NCBI GenBank assembly: GCA_934047225.1
Contig: OW203986.1
Span: 12,837,221 to 12,901,220 of the forward strand
Length of the DNA: 64,000 nt
Reading direction: 5' to 3'
Source of the DNA: Ypsolopha sequella
Taxonomy: Eukaryota > Arthropoda > Insecta > Lepidoptera > Ypsolophidae
Positions 37,159 to 48,969 of this stretch are shown here, in pieces (within the stretch, counting starts at the first letter, position 1; the number at the start of each line of letters is the position of its first letter). Both the position numbers and the translations under genes were made by a program. The notes under the pieces are model-generated. The model saw only the letters and a program-made list of their open reading frames with translations, searched no databases and was not told where the DNA came from.

Positions 37159-37321
37159 GGCGATCAATGTCACCAAATTAGCAGCTCGATGTGTGTCGGT
37201 ACGAATATCGACAGAAAGGACATTGCAATAACATTCATATCAGCGCGCATTGCATGTGGCTGTTACGACGCTCACTGCGTCAGTGATATGGCGAAATAGG
37301 AGAAAATAATACTTTTCACAA
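37159..37321 (-). mobile_element. TTAA-type MITE, family 3, fragment N
   Basis: Follows TTAA at 37155-37158. GGCGATCAATGTCACCAAAT, then GTGTCGGTACGAATATCGAC, ending GGAGAAAATAATACTTTTCA. Only the left third of the family is retained. Confidence 0.7.
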
Positions 37322-37567
37322 AAATGTGATTGTTCGATTGAATAATCCAATGTCATGTTTATAGCTATCAAGTTTACCTACCAAAGCATAAATAAATTAA
37401 ATCGACCAAGCCGCTTAGGAGTAGTAGGCAATTCAAGCCAAAAAACAACATTCGGTTCAATTTTTTCTCTTGAAAACTTTCGGTGGTGTGAAAAAGAAAA
37501 ATGTTGCGTATGTGTATGTATTAGAGTTGATAATTCATGTACATTTTTTTCAATATTTTTTTTCGGT

Positions 37568-38075
37568 CATTAATAATAATAAAATTCTTTATTGCACTAA
37601 AAAAATTGTACAGAAGGCGAACTTGATGCTATCTAGCATTTTCTTCCAGTTAACCTTTGGTGCTGTGGATCGTTATTGGATATTGCCGGGAAAGGTATTG
37701 TAGAAACAATACTAAATGCTTTAATGACAGAGGCATTAAAATATTCATATAATCAAACGGAGCATAATATCTACATAATCTACATAATAAATAATAAACA
37801 AATGTACTTACTATAAAATAAAAAAAATAAAAAATACATACATACATATACACAAATACATACTCGTATTATGTAAATATAATATGCAATTAAGAGAAAG
37901 ATTCAAAACTCATACAAGGATTGATAAAGTAAATGTGCTATGACTGTATTAATTACTTTGCAAATGTAAAAAGTGCTGCAGGACTCTATTTTTAAAAACA
38001 GCTATTGATGAAGACTCTCGAATGATGAGTGGTAAGCTATTCTAAAGACGTATTGCGTAAATTGTGAATGTATAT
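37568..38075 (-). mobile_element. LINE 3' end (CR1/Jockey-type), second family
   Basis: On the minus strand 38050-37965 encodes a reverse-transcriptase C-terminus, NSLPLIIRESSSIAVFKNRV and then LQHFLHLQSN with a stop. The expected Trp before NSLP is a stop codon (TAG), so the copy is dead. About 390 bp of A/T-rich 3' UTR follow, with AATAAAG and an (AAT)n tail at 37568-37585. Confidence 0.83.
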
Positions 38076-38270
38076 AATGTAATAACGAGGTGTAGGCTTT
38101 AGAAAGTACCAATTTGGAGATATTTAGCCCTTTAATTATTTTGTGGGCTTTCTTGATTTACGAGTTCTGCACTGATTAGATTTATTTTCCAGTAACGTCA
38201 TTTGTTTAGTTAAAGCAATAAAAATGCCATACCTTGTAAATAGTTCAGCTATTTTTGGCATTGACTTATC

Positions 38271-38690
38271 GCCACTTTACTTTGTTCCCTGTATACAGGT
38301 CATAATCGGAAAAGGAAACGTCAGCAAAATTATAATTTACAGGTAGGATTACAGGTAAAACCTAAGATTTACAACTGAGTGTTCGGGCTTTTACAGTAAC
38401 TTATCCAAAAAGAGGTCAATGCTGATGAATGTTTTTTGGGGTTGAGGGAACAGGTGAAAAAAATAATTTTTCAAATCGGTGCTGTTCCACCACTTTTCCA
38501 CATTTTCCATTTTTCCCAGCTTATTTATTGGACTATTATTTTTTTTCCATTTAGTACCTACCATTTTTGATGTCAACGCCACTTTACTTTGTTACCCGAA
38601 TACAGGTCATAACCGGAAAAGGAAAGATTGACGAATTGATGATTTACAGGTAAATCTTAAGATTCACCACTAAGTTCGGGCTTATCTAAA
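38271..38690. repeat. Local direct duplication, 307-bp period
   Basis: GCCACTTTACTTTGTTCCCT (38271) recurs at 38578, followed in both by ATACAGGTCATAA-CGGAAAAGGAAA, ATTTACAGGTA and GTTCGGGCTT. The two copies are diverged, so the duplication is not recent. No coding content. Confidence 0.75.
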
Positions 38691-39007
38691 AAGACACACG
38701 TAATAGGTAGACCGTTTCGGCTCAGGTGTGTCTCACCTGGTGACTGCTTTATACGTGACGAAGGTTCCGAAACAAGGACAATGGGCCTGGTGCTCCGTCA
38801 TCCTATATTTATATCGCAGCAGTTCACATTATTCTATCTTCACAGTGGATCTTTTGCTGCAAAATATTAACTTTGTTTTAACTCTAATTTTGTACATAAC
38901 CATGATGACATCGAAATCAAATCAGATACTTATTCGTGGTTCCGGCATCGCGTCTCTTAATATTTTTGTATTCTGTCTGCAACTGAGTAATAGAATAAAG
39001 CCAATAT

Positions 39008-39412
39008 TTAAGCATAAAATATTTTTCAATGCATGTGCTCGTAAAGGCCCACTTTTTATGCATCAAAACCGAACAGAAAGTCGATTATTTTGCCCTAGGG
39101 CTTTATTATTTTTTTTTTTTTATTTATTTACAATGGTTGGCTAACCTGCAGCCTTTCCTGTGTGCCATAGACGTTATACTTTTTTTACACCGTTTAACGA
39201 CTATGGATACAGTCCTTTTGAGCCAATTATAATTTAAAGTTCACAAGATTATATTTGTTTTCATTTCCTCACACTATGCATTGAAAAATGTAGTATGATA
39301 CACGGGCGTAAAAGCAATAAATTACTCGGTTACGTTTAAAACACTCGCTACGCTCGTGTTTTAAATCGTCCTCGTAATTTATTCCTTTGCGCCCTTGTAG
39401 CATAAACTACTA
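39008..39412 (-). mobile_element. Hairpin-headed repeat, family 8, copy 2
   Basis: Inverted relative to 21315-21667. The hairpin is 39287-39412 with loop CTCGCTACGCTCG. The block CCCTAGGGCTTTATT and ACAATGGTTGGCTAACCTGC are shared with copy 1. Confidence 0.75.
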
Positions 39413-39722
39413 TTTCACACCACCTGTTCGACAATGTCCAATTACATATCATGCAACCTCAACGTAAAGTAACGCATTATATCTCAAGGGATATAAAGTT
39501 ATATGAACATCCTAGGGATTAAAGTGATTTAAATTTGGAACGTCAAATTCGTGTGGAAACTCGTGGAAAACAAATGCCCATATGGGATTGTAAAGAGGTT
39601 TGTTCGAAAATCGAACTGGCCACCATAAGCAGAATTCAACAAAAAGAAAAAAAGCGTTTACAAAGAATGTGAAACAAAAGACGGCGTTTTGGTGCTGTGA
39701 TTGTCAGTGAATTTTATTGAAT
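39413..39722 (+). repeat. Dispersed repeat, family 7, copy 2
   Basis: Inverted partner of 1541-1848, abutting the hairpin element on its left. Confidence 0.75.
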
Positions 39723-39777
39723 TATTAATGTTGATAAAAAATTTCGAGCTTTTTATTGTCTCGCAGAAGGTGTGAAA

Positions 39778-39973
39778 AGTAGAGTATGCTCCTCTGGAAT
39801 AAAGCCTGTCTTTGTCTTGGGCAGCTTGAACCCCTCGCTTTACTCAGGACTCTATATAACTCCCTTGCTACGCTCAGGAGTTCACTCTAGAGTCCCTCGT
39901 TACGCTCAGGGTTCAATATGCCGCCCGTGACGTAAGACACTGCTTTATTCCCTTAGTGCATAATCTACTATTC
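39778..39973. mobile_element. Foldback element related to family 8 hairpin
   Basis: Arms GGAATAAAGC...GTCTT...GGGC-GC...TTGAACCC return inverted between 39905 and 39955. The outer ends resemble TAGTAGATTATGC, the same end type as family 8 (TAGTAGTTTATGC). The centre contains repeated CTACGCTCAGG/CTTTACTCAGG units. Confidence 0.65.
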
Positions 39974-39986
39974 GCTCCTTGCTATA

Positions 39987-40248
39987 CAAGGTGACTTTTT
40001 GATCATCGTCCAAATTCATACTGGAGGCTTGATAAGTGATCAGTATCTTGGATCAGTAACAATTTTTGTGAAATTCGTATAATGAAATTTCGGCTTCCCA
40101 TATAAATTCAGTTCCAGTCCCGAGTGAATCACTATGGGGAGTCGAAATTTCATTTTACGAATTTCACCAAAATTGTTATTGATGCACGATACTGATCACT
40201 TACCAAGCCACCAGTATGAATTTGGACGATGATCAAAAAGTCACCTTG
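39987..40248. mobile_element. Mariner-like foldback MITE (262 bp, TA duplication)
   Basis: TA at 39985-39986 and 40249-40250 flank ends CAAGGTGACTTTTTGATCAT, nearly perfect inverted repeats over about 120 bp per arm. TA duplication and CAAGGTGAC ends suggest the Tc1/mariner superfamily. A relative with the same ends is at 61640. Confidence 0.85.
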
Positions 40249-40379
40249 TATAGCCACGTACTATTATTTTATAGTGAGTTCGTGTCAAATAATGTTAGTA
40301 TTTTTGATCTATCTATATGGTTTTTGTACCTAACTATATATAGTTTTGGCAGTTATGATACCTACGAGTTTATACGTGG

Positions 40380-40500
40380 GCAGATCGTATGTGTCGTAGG
40401 CAGATGGTAAAGTATGAATTCGAAAATCTTTTACAAAAAGTCAAAAATAGGTGCAACGACGAGCGAAGCGGAGCGAGGAGCAGCGTGTTAGGTTTAATGT
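40380..40500 (+). repeat. Dispersed repeat with GAGCGAAGCGGAGCGA block, copy 1
   Basis: GGCAGATCGTATGTGTCGTA... AAAATCTTTTACAAAAAG... AAATAGGTGCA... GCGTGTTAGGTTTA. The same order occurs at 58845-58990. Confidence 0.6.
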
Positions 40501-41595
40501 AATTTAATGTAAATAAAGATAGATCATGGTATGCCAATCACGTGCCGAAGACATAGTTAAGACTAGCAGTTTATTAATTGTTCTGTGCTAGCAGTAGATA
40601 AAAAATCTATAATCAGACTCGAAAGCAATATCGAGATGTTACGGTGACCACAGCAATGGAGATGTTACTAATAGGCTCTAAATATATATATAGAATCCAT
40701 TCATGTTTTTTAATCTTTAAAGAAATGACTAACGTATCGGCACCGTTGTCCGACTAGGCTCCTGTATGCGACCACCCAGTATTTTTGAAATTTGTAACAA
40801 TATCCCGCGTCAAATAAGTGAACAATTGCTCGTCTCTTATAGGCCAATTCTTAAATTACCGATGAATCATGATTGGTTCTAATTTCCGCTACGTTCAATT
40901 TTGTTATTAATTTTGTTGTCACTGTGGATAGGTTTAGTTCGAAGTCGAGCTTTGCGGAACGTAAAAAGTTTGTGGAGGTTGTTTTTAATTTTTTGTTTGA
41001 TTCTGCCTATTTTGGTAAAACTGAAATATTTTTTTATGTTATTTAGGGTTCCGTTCATACATAAATGCAAGATTTTTCAGGATTGATAAAATATTAATAG
41101 TCTTATCATCTTTTCTATTTCGGTCGGAATCAGGAGATCCGGCAAAATGATTGTTTCCAGATACCGTACAGTGGACGGTATCAGGTGTTTTATAGACTTT
41201 TGTTAATTTTCATTATAAATTGTGGATAAAAACTATAATTTGAATATACACATAATATTTTTGTGACATATACATTTGCTTAATATCCTGATTCCGTCCT
41301 AAGTTTAGACTTTTAGATTGATTCATAATTTACTTAAAACATTCCGTTCTTTCTCAATTTTATTGGGATATTAAATGTACGTTAATGGTTTTAAAAAGTT
41401 ATTTTATATTAAAAATTGACATCTGAGATATTATTATAAAACTTTTAATGACTATATATGTCTTTAAATTTCTATAAAGCTCACTCCTTTTTTTATCACA
41501 TTGGATAAATAATTAAAACACATAATTATTGTAATTGGACGGCAATGAGTTGTGATAAATTTAGTTTTGCTTGTTACCGACCACAATAAATATAC

Positions 41596-42041
41596 CATAA
41601 ACCGGAGTCTGGTCATTCGTTTGTGTATCAAGACAAAATTTTAAAATACTTGCAAAAAATGTACGGTGCTCAAAAAGTGAGTGTTTGTATAGAAAAATAC
41701 AAATAATGAGCAACAAGTAACACCTGTCATGAATTTATTTTAGTATGGCCTCAGGAATAAGTGTCACAAAAAAAAATGAAACTGGAATTGAAATACAACA
41801 ACACATTACACAACAAGAACCAAACTGCTATGAAAATAGCAGTGTATACAAACAATTGTGGAATCTTTTCAGTTTCAGTTTAAAGGAACATCGAAAATCC
41901 TCACCAAACGAAAGAAAAGAATGTCAAGTTAAATATGGAATTAATTATTCAGTACCTTTAAAGCTCGACCACAATTATAAAGTTGGCAGAATAGTTCCTA
42001 AAAATGATACAATTTATTCCATGTATTCTGTAACGTTATAG
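41596..42041 (+). pseudogene. Possible two-piece coding remnant, unknown family
   Basis: Piece 1 (41604-41672) reads PESGHSFVYQDKILKYLQKM with YGAQK before GTGAGT, a good donor. Piece 2 starts at 41745 after TTTATTTTAG, a good acceptor, and stays open for 98 codons to a stop at 42041 (residues such as SSVYKQLWNLFSFSLKEHRK). The two frames do not join in phase if both consensus sites are used, so this is either broken or a chance alignment of signals. I do not recognise the protein. Basic, Lys/Asn-rich composition. Confidence 0.35.
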
Positions 42042-42490
42042 AAACAAGATAGATAAACTTAAACCGAAGAAAAAAATTGCCACAGAAATTGAAAAAAAAA
42101 ATTTGTAAAACAAGTTAAACTTATTGAAAATGAAGACGATGTTTTCAAACTTTTTATTAGCAAGGACTGTAATTATTTCAATTTCTAAATTTTATATATA
42201 AAGTACAAGCTCTTAACCTTTTCTTTATCTATGAATTCTTAGAAGTTACGAATTTCATTCATTAATTACTCAAAAAGATAAAAAATCACCATTATATCTA
42301 ATCACAGTTTAAAAATAAAGAAAAATTTGAAAAAATAAGTAAAATAACATAAAAACTTGATTGAATAGTTATAGACGAAAAGAGAAATATCATACGACAT
42401 AATATATAGGCGTTTGAAGTTAGAAAACTGCTGGCATCTATTGACATAAAAATATAAAAAAGTATATTTGAAATCATGGTTTTTAAAATC

Positions 42491-42525
42491 CTGATAACGA
42501 CCCCACTGAGGGGTCAAATAGTTAT
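42491..42525 (+). repeat. Hammerhead-like stem motif (locus 3)
   Basis: CTGATAA, C, GACCCC, loop ACTGA, GGGGTC, AAATAG. The stem is identical to the 56.4-kb locus; the G before AAA is lost. Confidence 0.5.
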
Positions 42526-43460
42526 ATATATATGTAAAATACAACATACAAGTAAAAACAATATTTTATTAACATATTGAAATAACATAAAATACATTTG
42601 ACCAAACATATGAAGTTTATATTGATAGCGACGAACATGAAAAAATGTAAAATATATACTATTAATAAAAGTTAATTAAAGCCTTAATTAACAAAAATTA
42701 TTAATTGAAAAAAACCATCTATACATTTTGATATCTCCAGTAACTTTAGACCCTATTTTTATAAGATAATGGCATTTTTGGCAATTATTTGAATGGTGGT
42801 CGGAAACAGGTTACTTGCTGGACGGTATCAGGAAAACTTCAACTAAGCGGTCGGTAACTGGAGCTTTTAAGAAGGACAGGCAAACATATTAATATTATAT
42901 TTTTTTGGATACTCTGACAACATAAATATTGATAATTATACTTTATAATGAAAGTCTCAACAATAACGTTTAAAGTAAGCTATATATATAGTTTATAAAT
43001 CAGTTTACGTTTATCTTTGGACGGTTTATTTGAACAAAGGGCGTGAGTGGTCGGACTTGGGAGCATTTGCGTTATGTGAACAAAAAAAAAGTAATGAAGC
43101 TGTGAATGGAACAATAAAATTGTTTCTAGGGGGAAATGCATTGCAGCCGCACATTAATAAAAAAATTAAGGGGAAGTCTCAAATTAGCGCATTTTCTGCT
43201 ATAATTTAAAAGTCTCAGAACTGTTTCGTTTTGATAAGGTATACAACTGCTATGGCTAGGCGTTATCGGGTGTGAACAGCAACATCCGATTTAGAGCACA
43301 AAAAGATGATGATCGAACCGCTTATATCGATAAAATAGTTGGAAGTACAAGAATAAATAATAAAATATTAAGTAACAAAAATATCTTTGAAAATTCATTG
43401 TGTACGAAGTAGGTACACTTTTTCCAAAGGACATCAACAAAGAACTATAACACATTGTTT

Positions 43461-43938
43461 AATTCGCTTAGATTAAATTATGTTAAGATGTATTAATTCG
43501 AAAACCATTTTGAAATATAGGTTTAATAAGCCGTATTTTAGAACTTGTGGTTTGAAAAACCTCATGATGATGAATATTTTTACGAAAAAGCTGCAACTTC
43601 CATTTAACTTAGCATGACGTTACTTGAGAAATGGCTGTTAAGAAATGTGTCTTTGCTGTCAAGATAAATTTATAAATATTTGCTTCCGACTGATTTGACA
43701 GATGGATGGCAGATGAGTAGATAGACAGAGATAGAAAACTTTTTTATAAGCAATCACACATCACAATCAGTGTATCTAATGTCTAAAATTCTCAAGTGAC
43801 GTCATATCGAACAATTCTTTAAGAATCATAAAAAATATGGTTAACTTATATACCAAAATAATAAAAATTATGTTCTAAAATGGCGTATAAACTCCGAAAA
43901 AAATAAAAAAGAAGCTTTTTGAAATAAAGCTATGGGAA
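43461..43938 (+). mobile_element. TIR element, family 4, copy c
   Basis: Aligned with 3355-3808 from AATTCGCTTAGATTAAATTA to AGCTATGGGAATA; same orientation and near full length. Confidence 0.8.
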
Positions 43939-43961
43939 TAATATAAAAAAAAACACATAAC

Positions 43962-44275
43962 ATGTCCCCACGACATGATTCCAAGGTAAGTGACAGTCCA
44001 CAATCGGTACACCCGCGTCACCGACACGATTATTACGTACCAACGTGATGGTGGGTCACCAGGGGTCACCCTATCGCCGTTCATCGGGCACAATATACGC
44101 TTTTTAGGGATGCAGGTTTCCTCATGATGTTTTCCTTCACTGTTCATCAAATGGTAAGTGTACAAATACTATGCACATACATTTCGTAAAACTCATTGGT
44201 GCATGCTCGACCGGGGATCGAACTTGGATCTCAAAATCGAAAAGCCAGCGTTCTACCTCTGAGCCACTACCTTTT
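43962..44275 (-). mobile_element. tRNA-derived SINE, copy 2 (near full length)
   Basis: The minus-strand head GTGGCTCAGAGGTAGAACGC resembles an A box. AAGTTCGATCCCCGGTCGAG is a strong B box at tRNA-like spacing. The body follows with GTGAAGGAAAACATCATGAG, then GAAACCTGCATCCCTAAAAA. It inserted beside the family 4 copy. Pol III SINE; no encoded protein. Confidence 0.85.
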
Positions 44276-45119
44276 TTAATTTTTTATTTATTTAAGTATA
44301 TCAATAACATAAAAAATACTGCTCAAGCATACTTCTGAAACTATGGTTTCTGAACACAGTCTAGCTTACTTAAGGAGTCAGTTGCCGAAAAAATATGTTT
44401 ATTATATAAGCAAACGTTTAATAAATATTTTTTCTTTTTTCTATACATACTTACTTACCCTTAAACAAATATGCTTTAAAATATTTTCAATGGAAATATC
44501 GGTTCCCTCCCAAAGGGTATGGCATTTGGCTTGTGGCGTACTTACAAAACTCAAAACGAGCTTTTGATATCAAAAGATCATTATCTTTATGGGCTTTTAT
44601 ATCAGAAGCATTCAGAAGCGGGAATAAAACGTTTTATTTATAATGACAAAAAAAGAAATGCTTAAGAGTGCAGAAGTTCCTTTTATTAGGGTGTTTGTAT
44701 GGAGATCCGAATTGAAATCCATTATTAAAAAGCTATAATAGCTTCTGATGACCTTGAAAGCTGTTTTACATATTATTAATACGAAAAAATCCCCAATACC
44801 GAGAAAACGTAATTTTGTGCTCTCATAAATATATTTTTTATGACTTCGATATTCAATTAACGTGTTCACAACAGTTTTGAACAATATTTTTTCTATTTAT
44901 TTATTCCAAATATTTTATGTGCTTCTTTTTTTATCAATAAATTTTATATTGCCTTTTAGTAAAAATGAAAAATTTGGGCTACGTACTTACACAAGAAAAT
45001 ACTGCAAGTCACAACATTCTGTCAAATTTAATTCGATTAGCAGAAAATATGGTTTTAAAGCTTTTTCAGTTCATTTTATTGCATATATATTGTTTACAGT
45101 TTTCAGTGGTGTATATGGC

Positions 45120-45370
45120 AACGGCAAACCGGTCAGCAAATGGCCGGGTTCAGTTGAAATTAGCATATTATTTATAACTCTGCCCACCCCCCAAGCCGGC
45201 AGGTGATCGTTCCCAGCGCGGTTTCAGAACGTTTGTGTGACTGTTTAGAATTTATTAAGTTGTCATAAAAATGGCTTGATGTGGCGAGAAAACGCGCCAG
45301 ATGGTCAGATTGTGAAAGTTGGTCGACTGAAAGTAGAGTCGGTGGCTGAAGTACGCAGAAGAGTTTGGTG
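45120..45370. promoter_or_regulatory. GC-richer unmatched patch, possible regulatory or exon DNA
   Basis: About 250 bp with CpG-bearing blocks (GCCCACCCCCCAAGCCGGCA; GAAAACGCGCCAG), matching no other part of the window that I could see. Overlapping open frames on both strands are short and unremarkable. No splice donor as convincing as those at 23716 and 52428 is present. Confidence 0.25.
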
Positions 45371-45450
45371 GTAAAAAAAAAATTGTCTATACATACTAAC
45401 ATATTTGCAGTAGCATATATAGGTAAAATTCAGAGCTTTTATCAGTTAAA

Positions 45451-45545
45451 TGCGGAAGCCGGAAACTGGTGATAGTACTCGTCCATACGAACAACCTTTA
45501 CTATGGAACCAACACTTGAACCGCGAAAAAAAAAATCTGCTGTTC
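45451..45545 (+). repeat. Single-arm fragment of the 2.55-kb foldback family
   Basis: GCCGGAAACTGGTGATAGTA... CATACGAACAAC matches the arm of 2551-2722. A second, weaker fragment is at 45730-45800 in the same direction. Confidence 0.6.
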
Positions 45546-46143
45546 CATAAAAAAGTTACATTATACGACCAAAATGTATGATGCCAGACAGTAATGGTAA
45601 GTGATGTTTGAAAGTAAATCTATTAATAGTGTCATGGAAGTAAGAAGAACTTGGACGCAACGAATAAAACATCGGAATTTTACCTACATATATGCTATGT
45701 ACTATGCAGGCTTGATTCTTTGTCTTTGAAAAACCAAAACCTGGTGATCATACGAACAACTTATTTACTTTAGAGACACCCCCGAAAAAAAGAACAGATT
45801 TGCTAATTCGAATGAGCTTAGTTCGGTTATTTATTTCTTTCAGTGTAAGGGCTTTACTTAAGTCTCGCAGCTTGTAAAGGCTGGCCACGATCATGCATAT
45901 TTGATGATCGCTCCAAAATAAGACAGCTACCCGAGGGATGGGTTCTATTAAAAAGTTGAAGCTAACATCACGTGGAAAGACATGCATTTTTCAGTGTTAC
46001 TCACGGAACCGTTTTACTAAGCATTGTTAGAGGTTGCTAAAAGAAGTAGGTCAGATATCAATTTTAGATTTCTATTAAAAAACGGAAATTTACCCATATC
46101 GCGAAGCTTCGGTGTCTAGTTGTGCGTCTGCAGCCTAACGTAA

Positions 46144-46293
46144 AGCTACAGACACATAATGCTCTCTCTTTAGCTGCTTAGAGGGAGAGGGTGCTATAAG
46201 AAGGAAAGAATGAACCTACTACTTCTCTTTCCTTCTTATAGCTCCCTCTTCTTCTAAGCATGTTACTAATGCTAATGAGCGTGTGTCTGCAGC
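46144..46293. mobile_element. Foldback MITE
   Basis: GCTACAGACACATAATGC...AGAGGGAGAGGGTGCTATAAG...AAGGAAAG returns inverted (CTTTCCTTCTTATAGCTCCC... GTGTGTCTGCAGC). About 150 bp with a 10-bp loop. Confidence 0.75.
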
Positions 46294-47284
46294 TTTTCAA
46301 GAACGAACAAGCCTGAAACTAAAATTTGGCATGTTGGTGAAGAAATAACCCGGAACCTTGAAACTTGTGTACAACTTCTCATGGTTATTTTTGTTGTTAC
46401 GTAGATACATATGTAATTTGTAGAGACAAATGATTTTTTTAAACGTTTTTACTTAAAATGACGTCAACTGATACGTTCAATTTCACAAAACGCGATCGCC
46501 CTGTGTATCTATGGTTCTTCAATTGTTATCGAAAATCTATAACTGTACGGGTACCGAGATAACGAGATTCGGGTTATAATGGTATTTTAAACTGATCTAA
46601 TCGACTTACCGTTTGAAGTATCTTGTAGCATAAGGTAGAATCGTACCTACCTGCAATAATCGATTCCTCATGCTCTCAAGTTTATTGCATCGAATCGGAA
46701 CTAAACGCACCCATTGTTTTGGTTTATCGATCTTACATTATACCATTTTGTACGACGTATAAATCAGTCCGCTGTTCTGTTCGAATCCTGATACTGACAC
46801 TATAGTTTATTGTGCTGTAACTATAAATTTCTACAATTGGAAGAGTGATATATTTCAATGATAAATGCTCTTAGAGTCTTAAATAAAACAGAACAACAGA
46901 TTCAAGCGATGCACTGAAGCTTCGCAGAATTATTTGTCAGATATATTTCTTGTTTTAGTTGTATTTGAAACTTCAGATTAATTGTGTATGATTGAGATAA
47001 TACCTAGGTAATCGGTTAAAAAACAAACAACGAAATTTATAAAAAAAATCAATGAACACACGAGTTTAGTGAGTGAAGATGCAATCTGCATAAATAGTAT
47101 TTTGTGCAACTGTAACATAATTTGAGACATTGGGACACTTCTTTCGTTTCGTAATAGTTTTGCACGAGTGTCCCGTGTCCCGAGTTGCACACAATACTTT
47201 ATCTACGACCATCAAAAATATATATTATTTATATTTATTTATAGTATTTTCAACTAACAATTTCACGAAAAATGTGATTAAGTA

Positions 47285-47450
47285 CCTCGGGTGTGCGTCG
47301 TCCTGGTAACGCTGCCTTGAAGGCCAATCAGGATAAAGGGGGCGTGGCTTAAAAATTAAGGTTGGGGCTTATTTCTCGTCTCTGTTGTTGATTGACTCTC
47401 AGCGGTGTCATAATAAATTGGGCCAATCGCAGCGCAGAATCGCGATGTTA
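47285..47450. promoter_or_regulatory. CCAAT/GC-box-like patch
   Basis: Within 120 bp: GGCCAATCAGG (47320), GGGGGCGTGGC (47338), a reverse CCAAT core (GTTGATTGACT, weak) and GGGCCAATCGC (47420). These resemble CCAAT- and GC-box elements. No adjacent exon is recognised, so a promoter role is speculative. Confidence 0.25.
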
Positions 47451-47973
47451 CAACGTAATAATTATAATATCGGATAAACAATGTAGGCACTTATAAAAGG
47501 CCTTTGATGTTGCAGTATGGGATTAGATAAAATAAGCATTGACACCAAACATCCATTTTTGAATAATATTATCAATCTGTAAGACGTATCCAAGCTACGA
47601 TCTGAACTGGGATCTAATGTTATTTTACTATTGTTTTGTCCACCATTACTAATGGGGATCCACACTGCCAAATTATCCCTTTAGATGGAGCATCGTCGAT
47701 CTGGACATGAAAATCTGTCATTCCAGTACATTATTATGGCTGTTGCGCAGTTTTTTGGGTATTTTCGATTAATTTCTTGGAAGTATGCCTTTGTGTGCTG
47801 TACCAGGTTCCTTTAATGATGGTGTTAATTTATTCCCAAAAAACCCCGTATTATTATACAAATAAATAACGTAATTACATACATACATAATTTTATTTTA
47901 TTTTTTATATTATTATTTATAAGTTAGTTATAAGGTTGTATATATTTTATGTCATTCACCGTTTTTAATTCGA

Positions 47974-48010
47974 CTGACGCCGGCCCCAAAGTGGGCCGAA
48001 ATATATTTCG
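47974..48010 (+). repeat. Hammerhead-like stem motif (locus 4)
   Basis: CTGACGC, C, GGCCC, loop CAAAGT, GGGCC, GAAATATATTTCG. Stem bases differ from the other loci but pairing is kept. Confidence 0.55.
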
Positions 48011-48969
48011 AAAATAATTTTTATATAATGTTTTAATTAAATAAAAAATAAAATAAAATAAGTGCTCTATGTAGCAATATATATATATTTATTTCAAATA
48101 CATACATAATAATATACTCACGCCTGTCTCTCTCAGTGGGTAATATAATAACAATAACAAATATACTCGTATTGTAATACAGGTGATAAGAGGAAGTAAA
48201 AAAAATGCGAGATATTGAAGAAAAACAGTAAGAAAACCGGGACACACACAACAACAAAATTTGACGAAGTCGGACCCACCGACGTATATTAGACGTATTA
48301 TATGTCCGTGGTCGGACCGTGGTATTTATTGGCCGAACCTATGCTAGCGCATCTGTAATTAGCTTTGCTGTGGATCCCCATTGTAAGGTTAAATTGACCT
48401 AAACGTCGAGTTTTTTCACGTTTTATTAGTTTTTTCTACTTTTAGTTCTTTAAAAAAACATATATTATGGACATCCCAATTTTTTTCCAGTATGCAACAA
48501 AATCAGGGACCCGCGACGAGGGTTTGATCTTGGTTTATATACAGGGATAACTACATTGATTTCTTTCAGGTGAACAAGATATTAAATGCTCGTGTTCTAA
48601 AAGACGCGATCTAAAAGACGTGTTTGTATATTGTAATCAGTTTTGGTATAAAATACATCCAAGGAACCAGAAAAGGGGATTCTATCTATTTATTTTTTAT
48701 ATTATAATATGTATATTTCTCCTTATTGTTAGAGAACTTATTTACAGTAAAATGATGAATAAATGTATAAATTAAAAAAATCAAAATGATAACGCTATAA
48801 TTTCTTTTACTAATTTTATTACAATTTACTTTCATAGCATGACATGAATCTCCGAGGGGTGTCAAACGTGAGGTGAAAGTAATAGTACACACTTCTACAC
48901 CCACGTTTCACTGATGATTATTGCATTCTAGCGTGGCGTGAGCCATACTACCGTCCTGCTGTCACAAAA

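Larger units (their letters stand above)
40745..43075 (+). other. Block of dispersed GGTCGGAAACAGG-like motifs around a coding remnant
   Basis: Variants of GG(T/A)CGG(A/T)A(A/T)C(A/T)GG occur at 41122, 41173, 42798, 42820, 42849 and inverted at 41573. Degenerate ones are at 40749 (inverted) and 43049. None is placed like a simple tandem repeat. Between the two clusters lies a 98-codon open frame. One reading is a decayed DNA transposon with subterminal transposase-binding sites; no defined terminal repeats could be set. Confidence 0.4.

Noticed and set aside
38728..39144. 138-codon frame, the longest in the window
   Set aside because: Its second half is the family 8 repeat and the first half has no domain or splice context.
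43875..44165. 96-codon minus-strand frame
   Set aside because: Lies within the tRNA-derived SINE body.
44200..44275. tRNA gene
   Set aside because: A- and B-box-like sequences are present but there is no paired acceptor stem, and the same body recurs at 27.1 kb; it is a SINE head.
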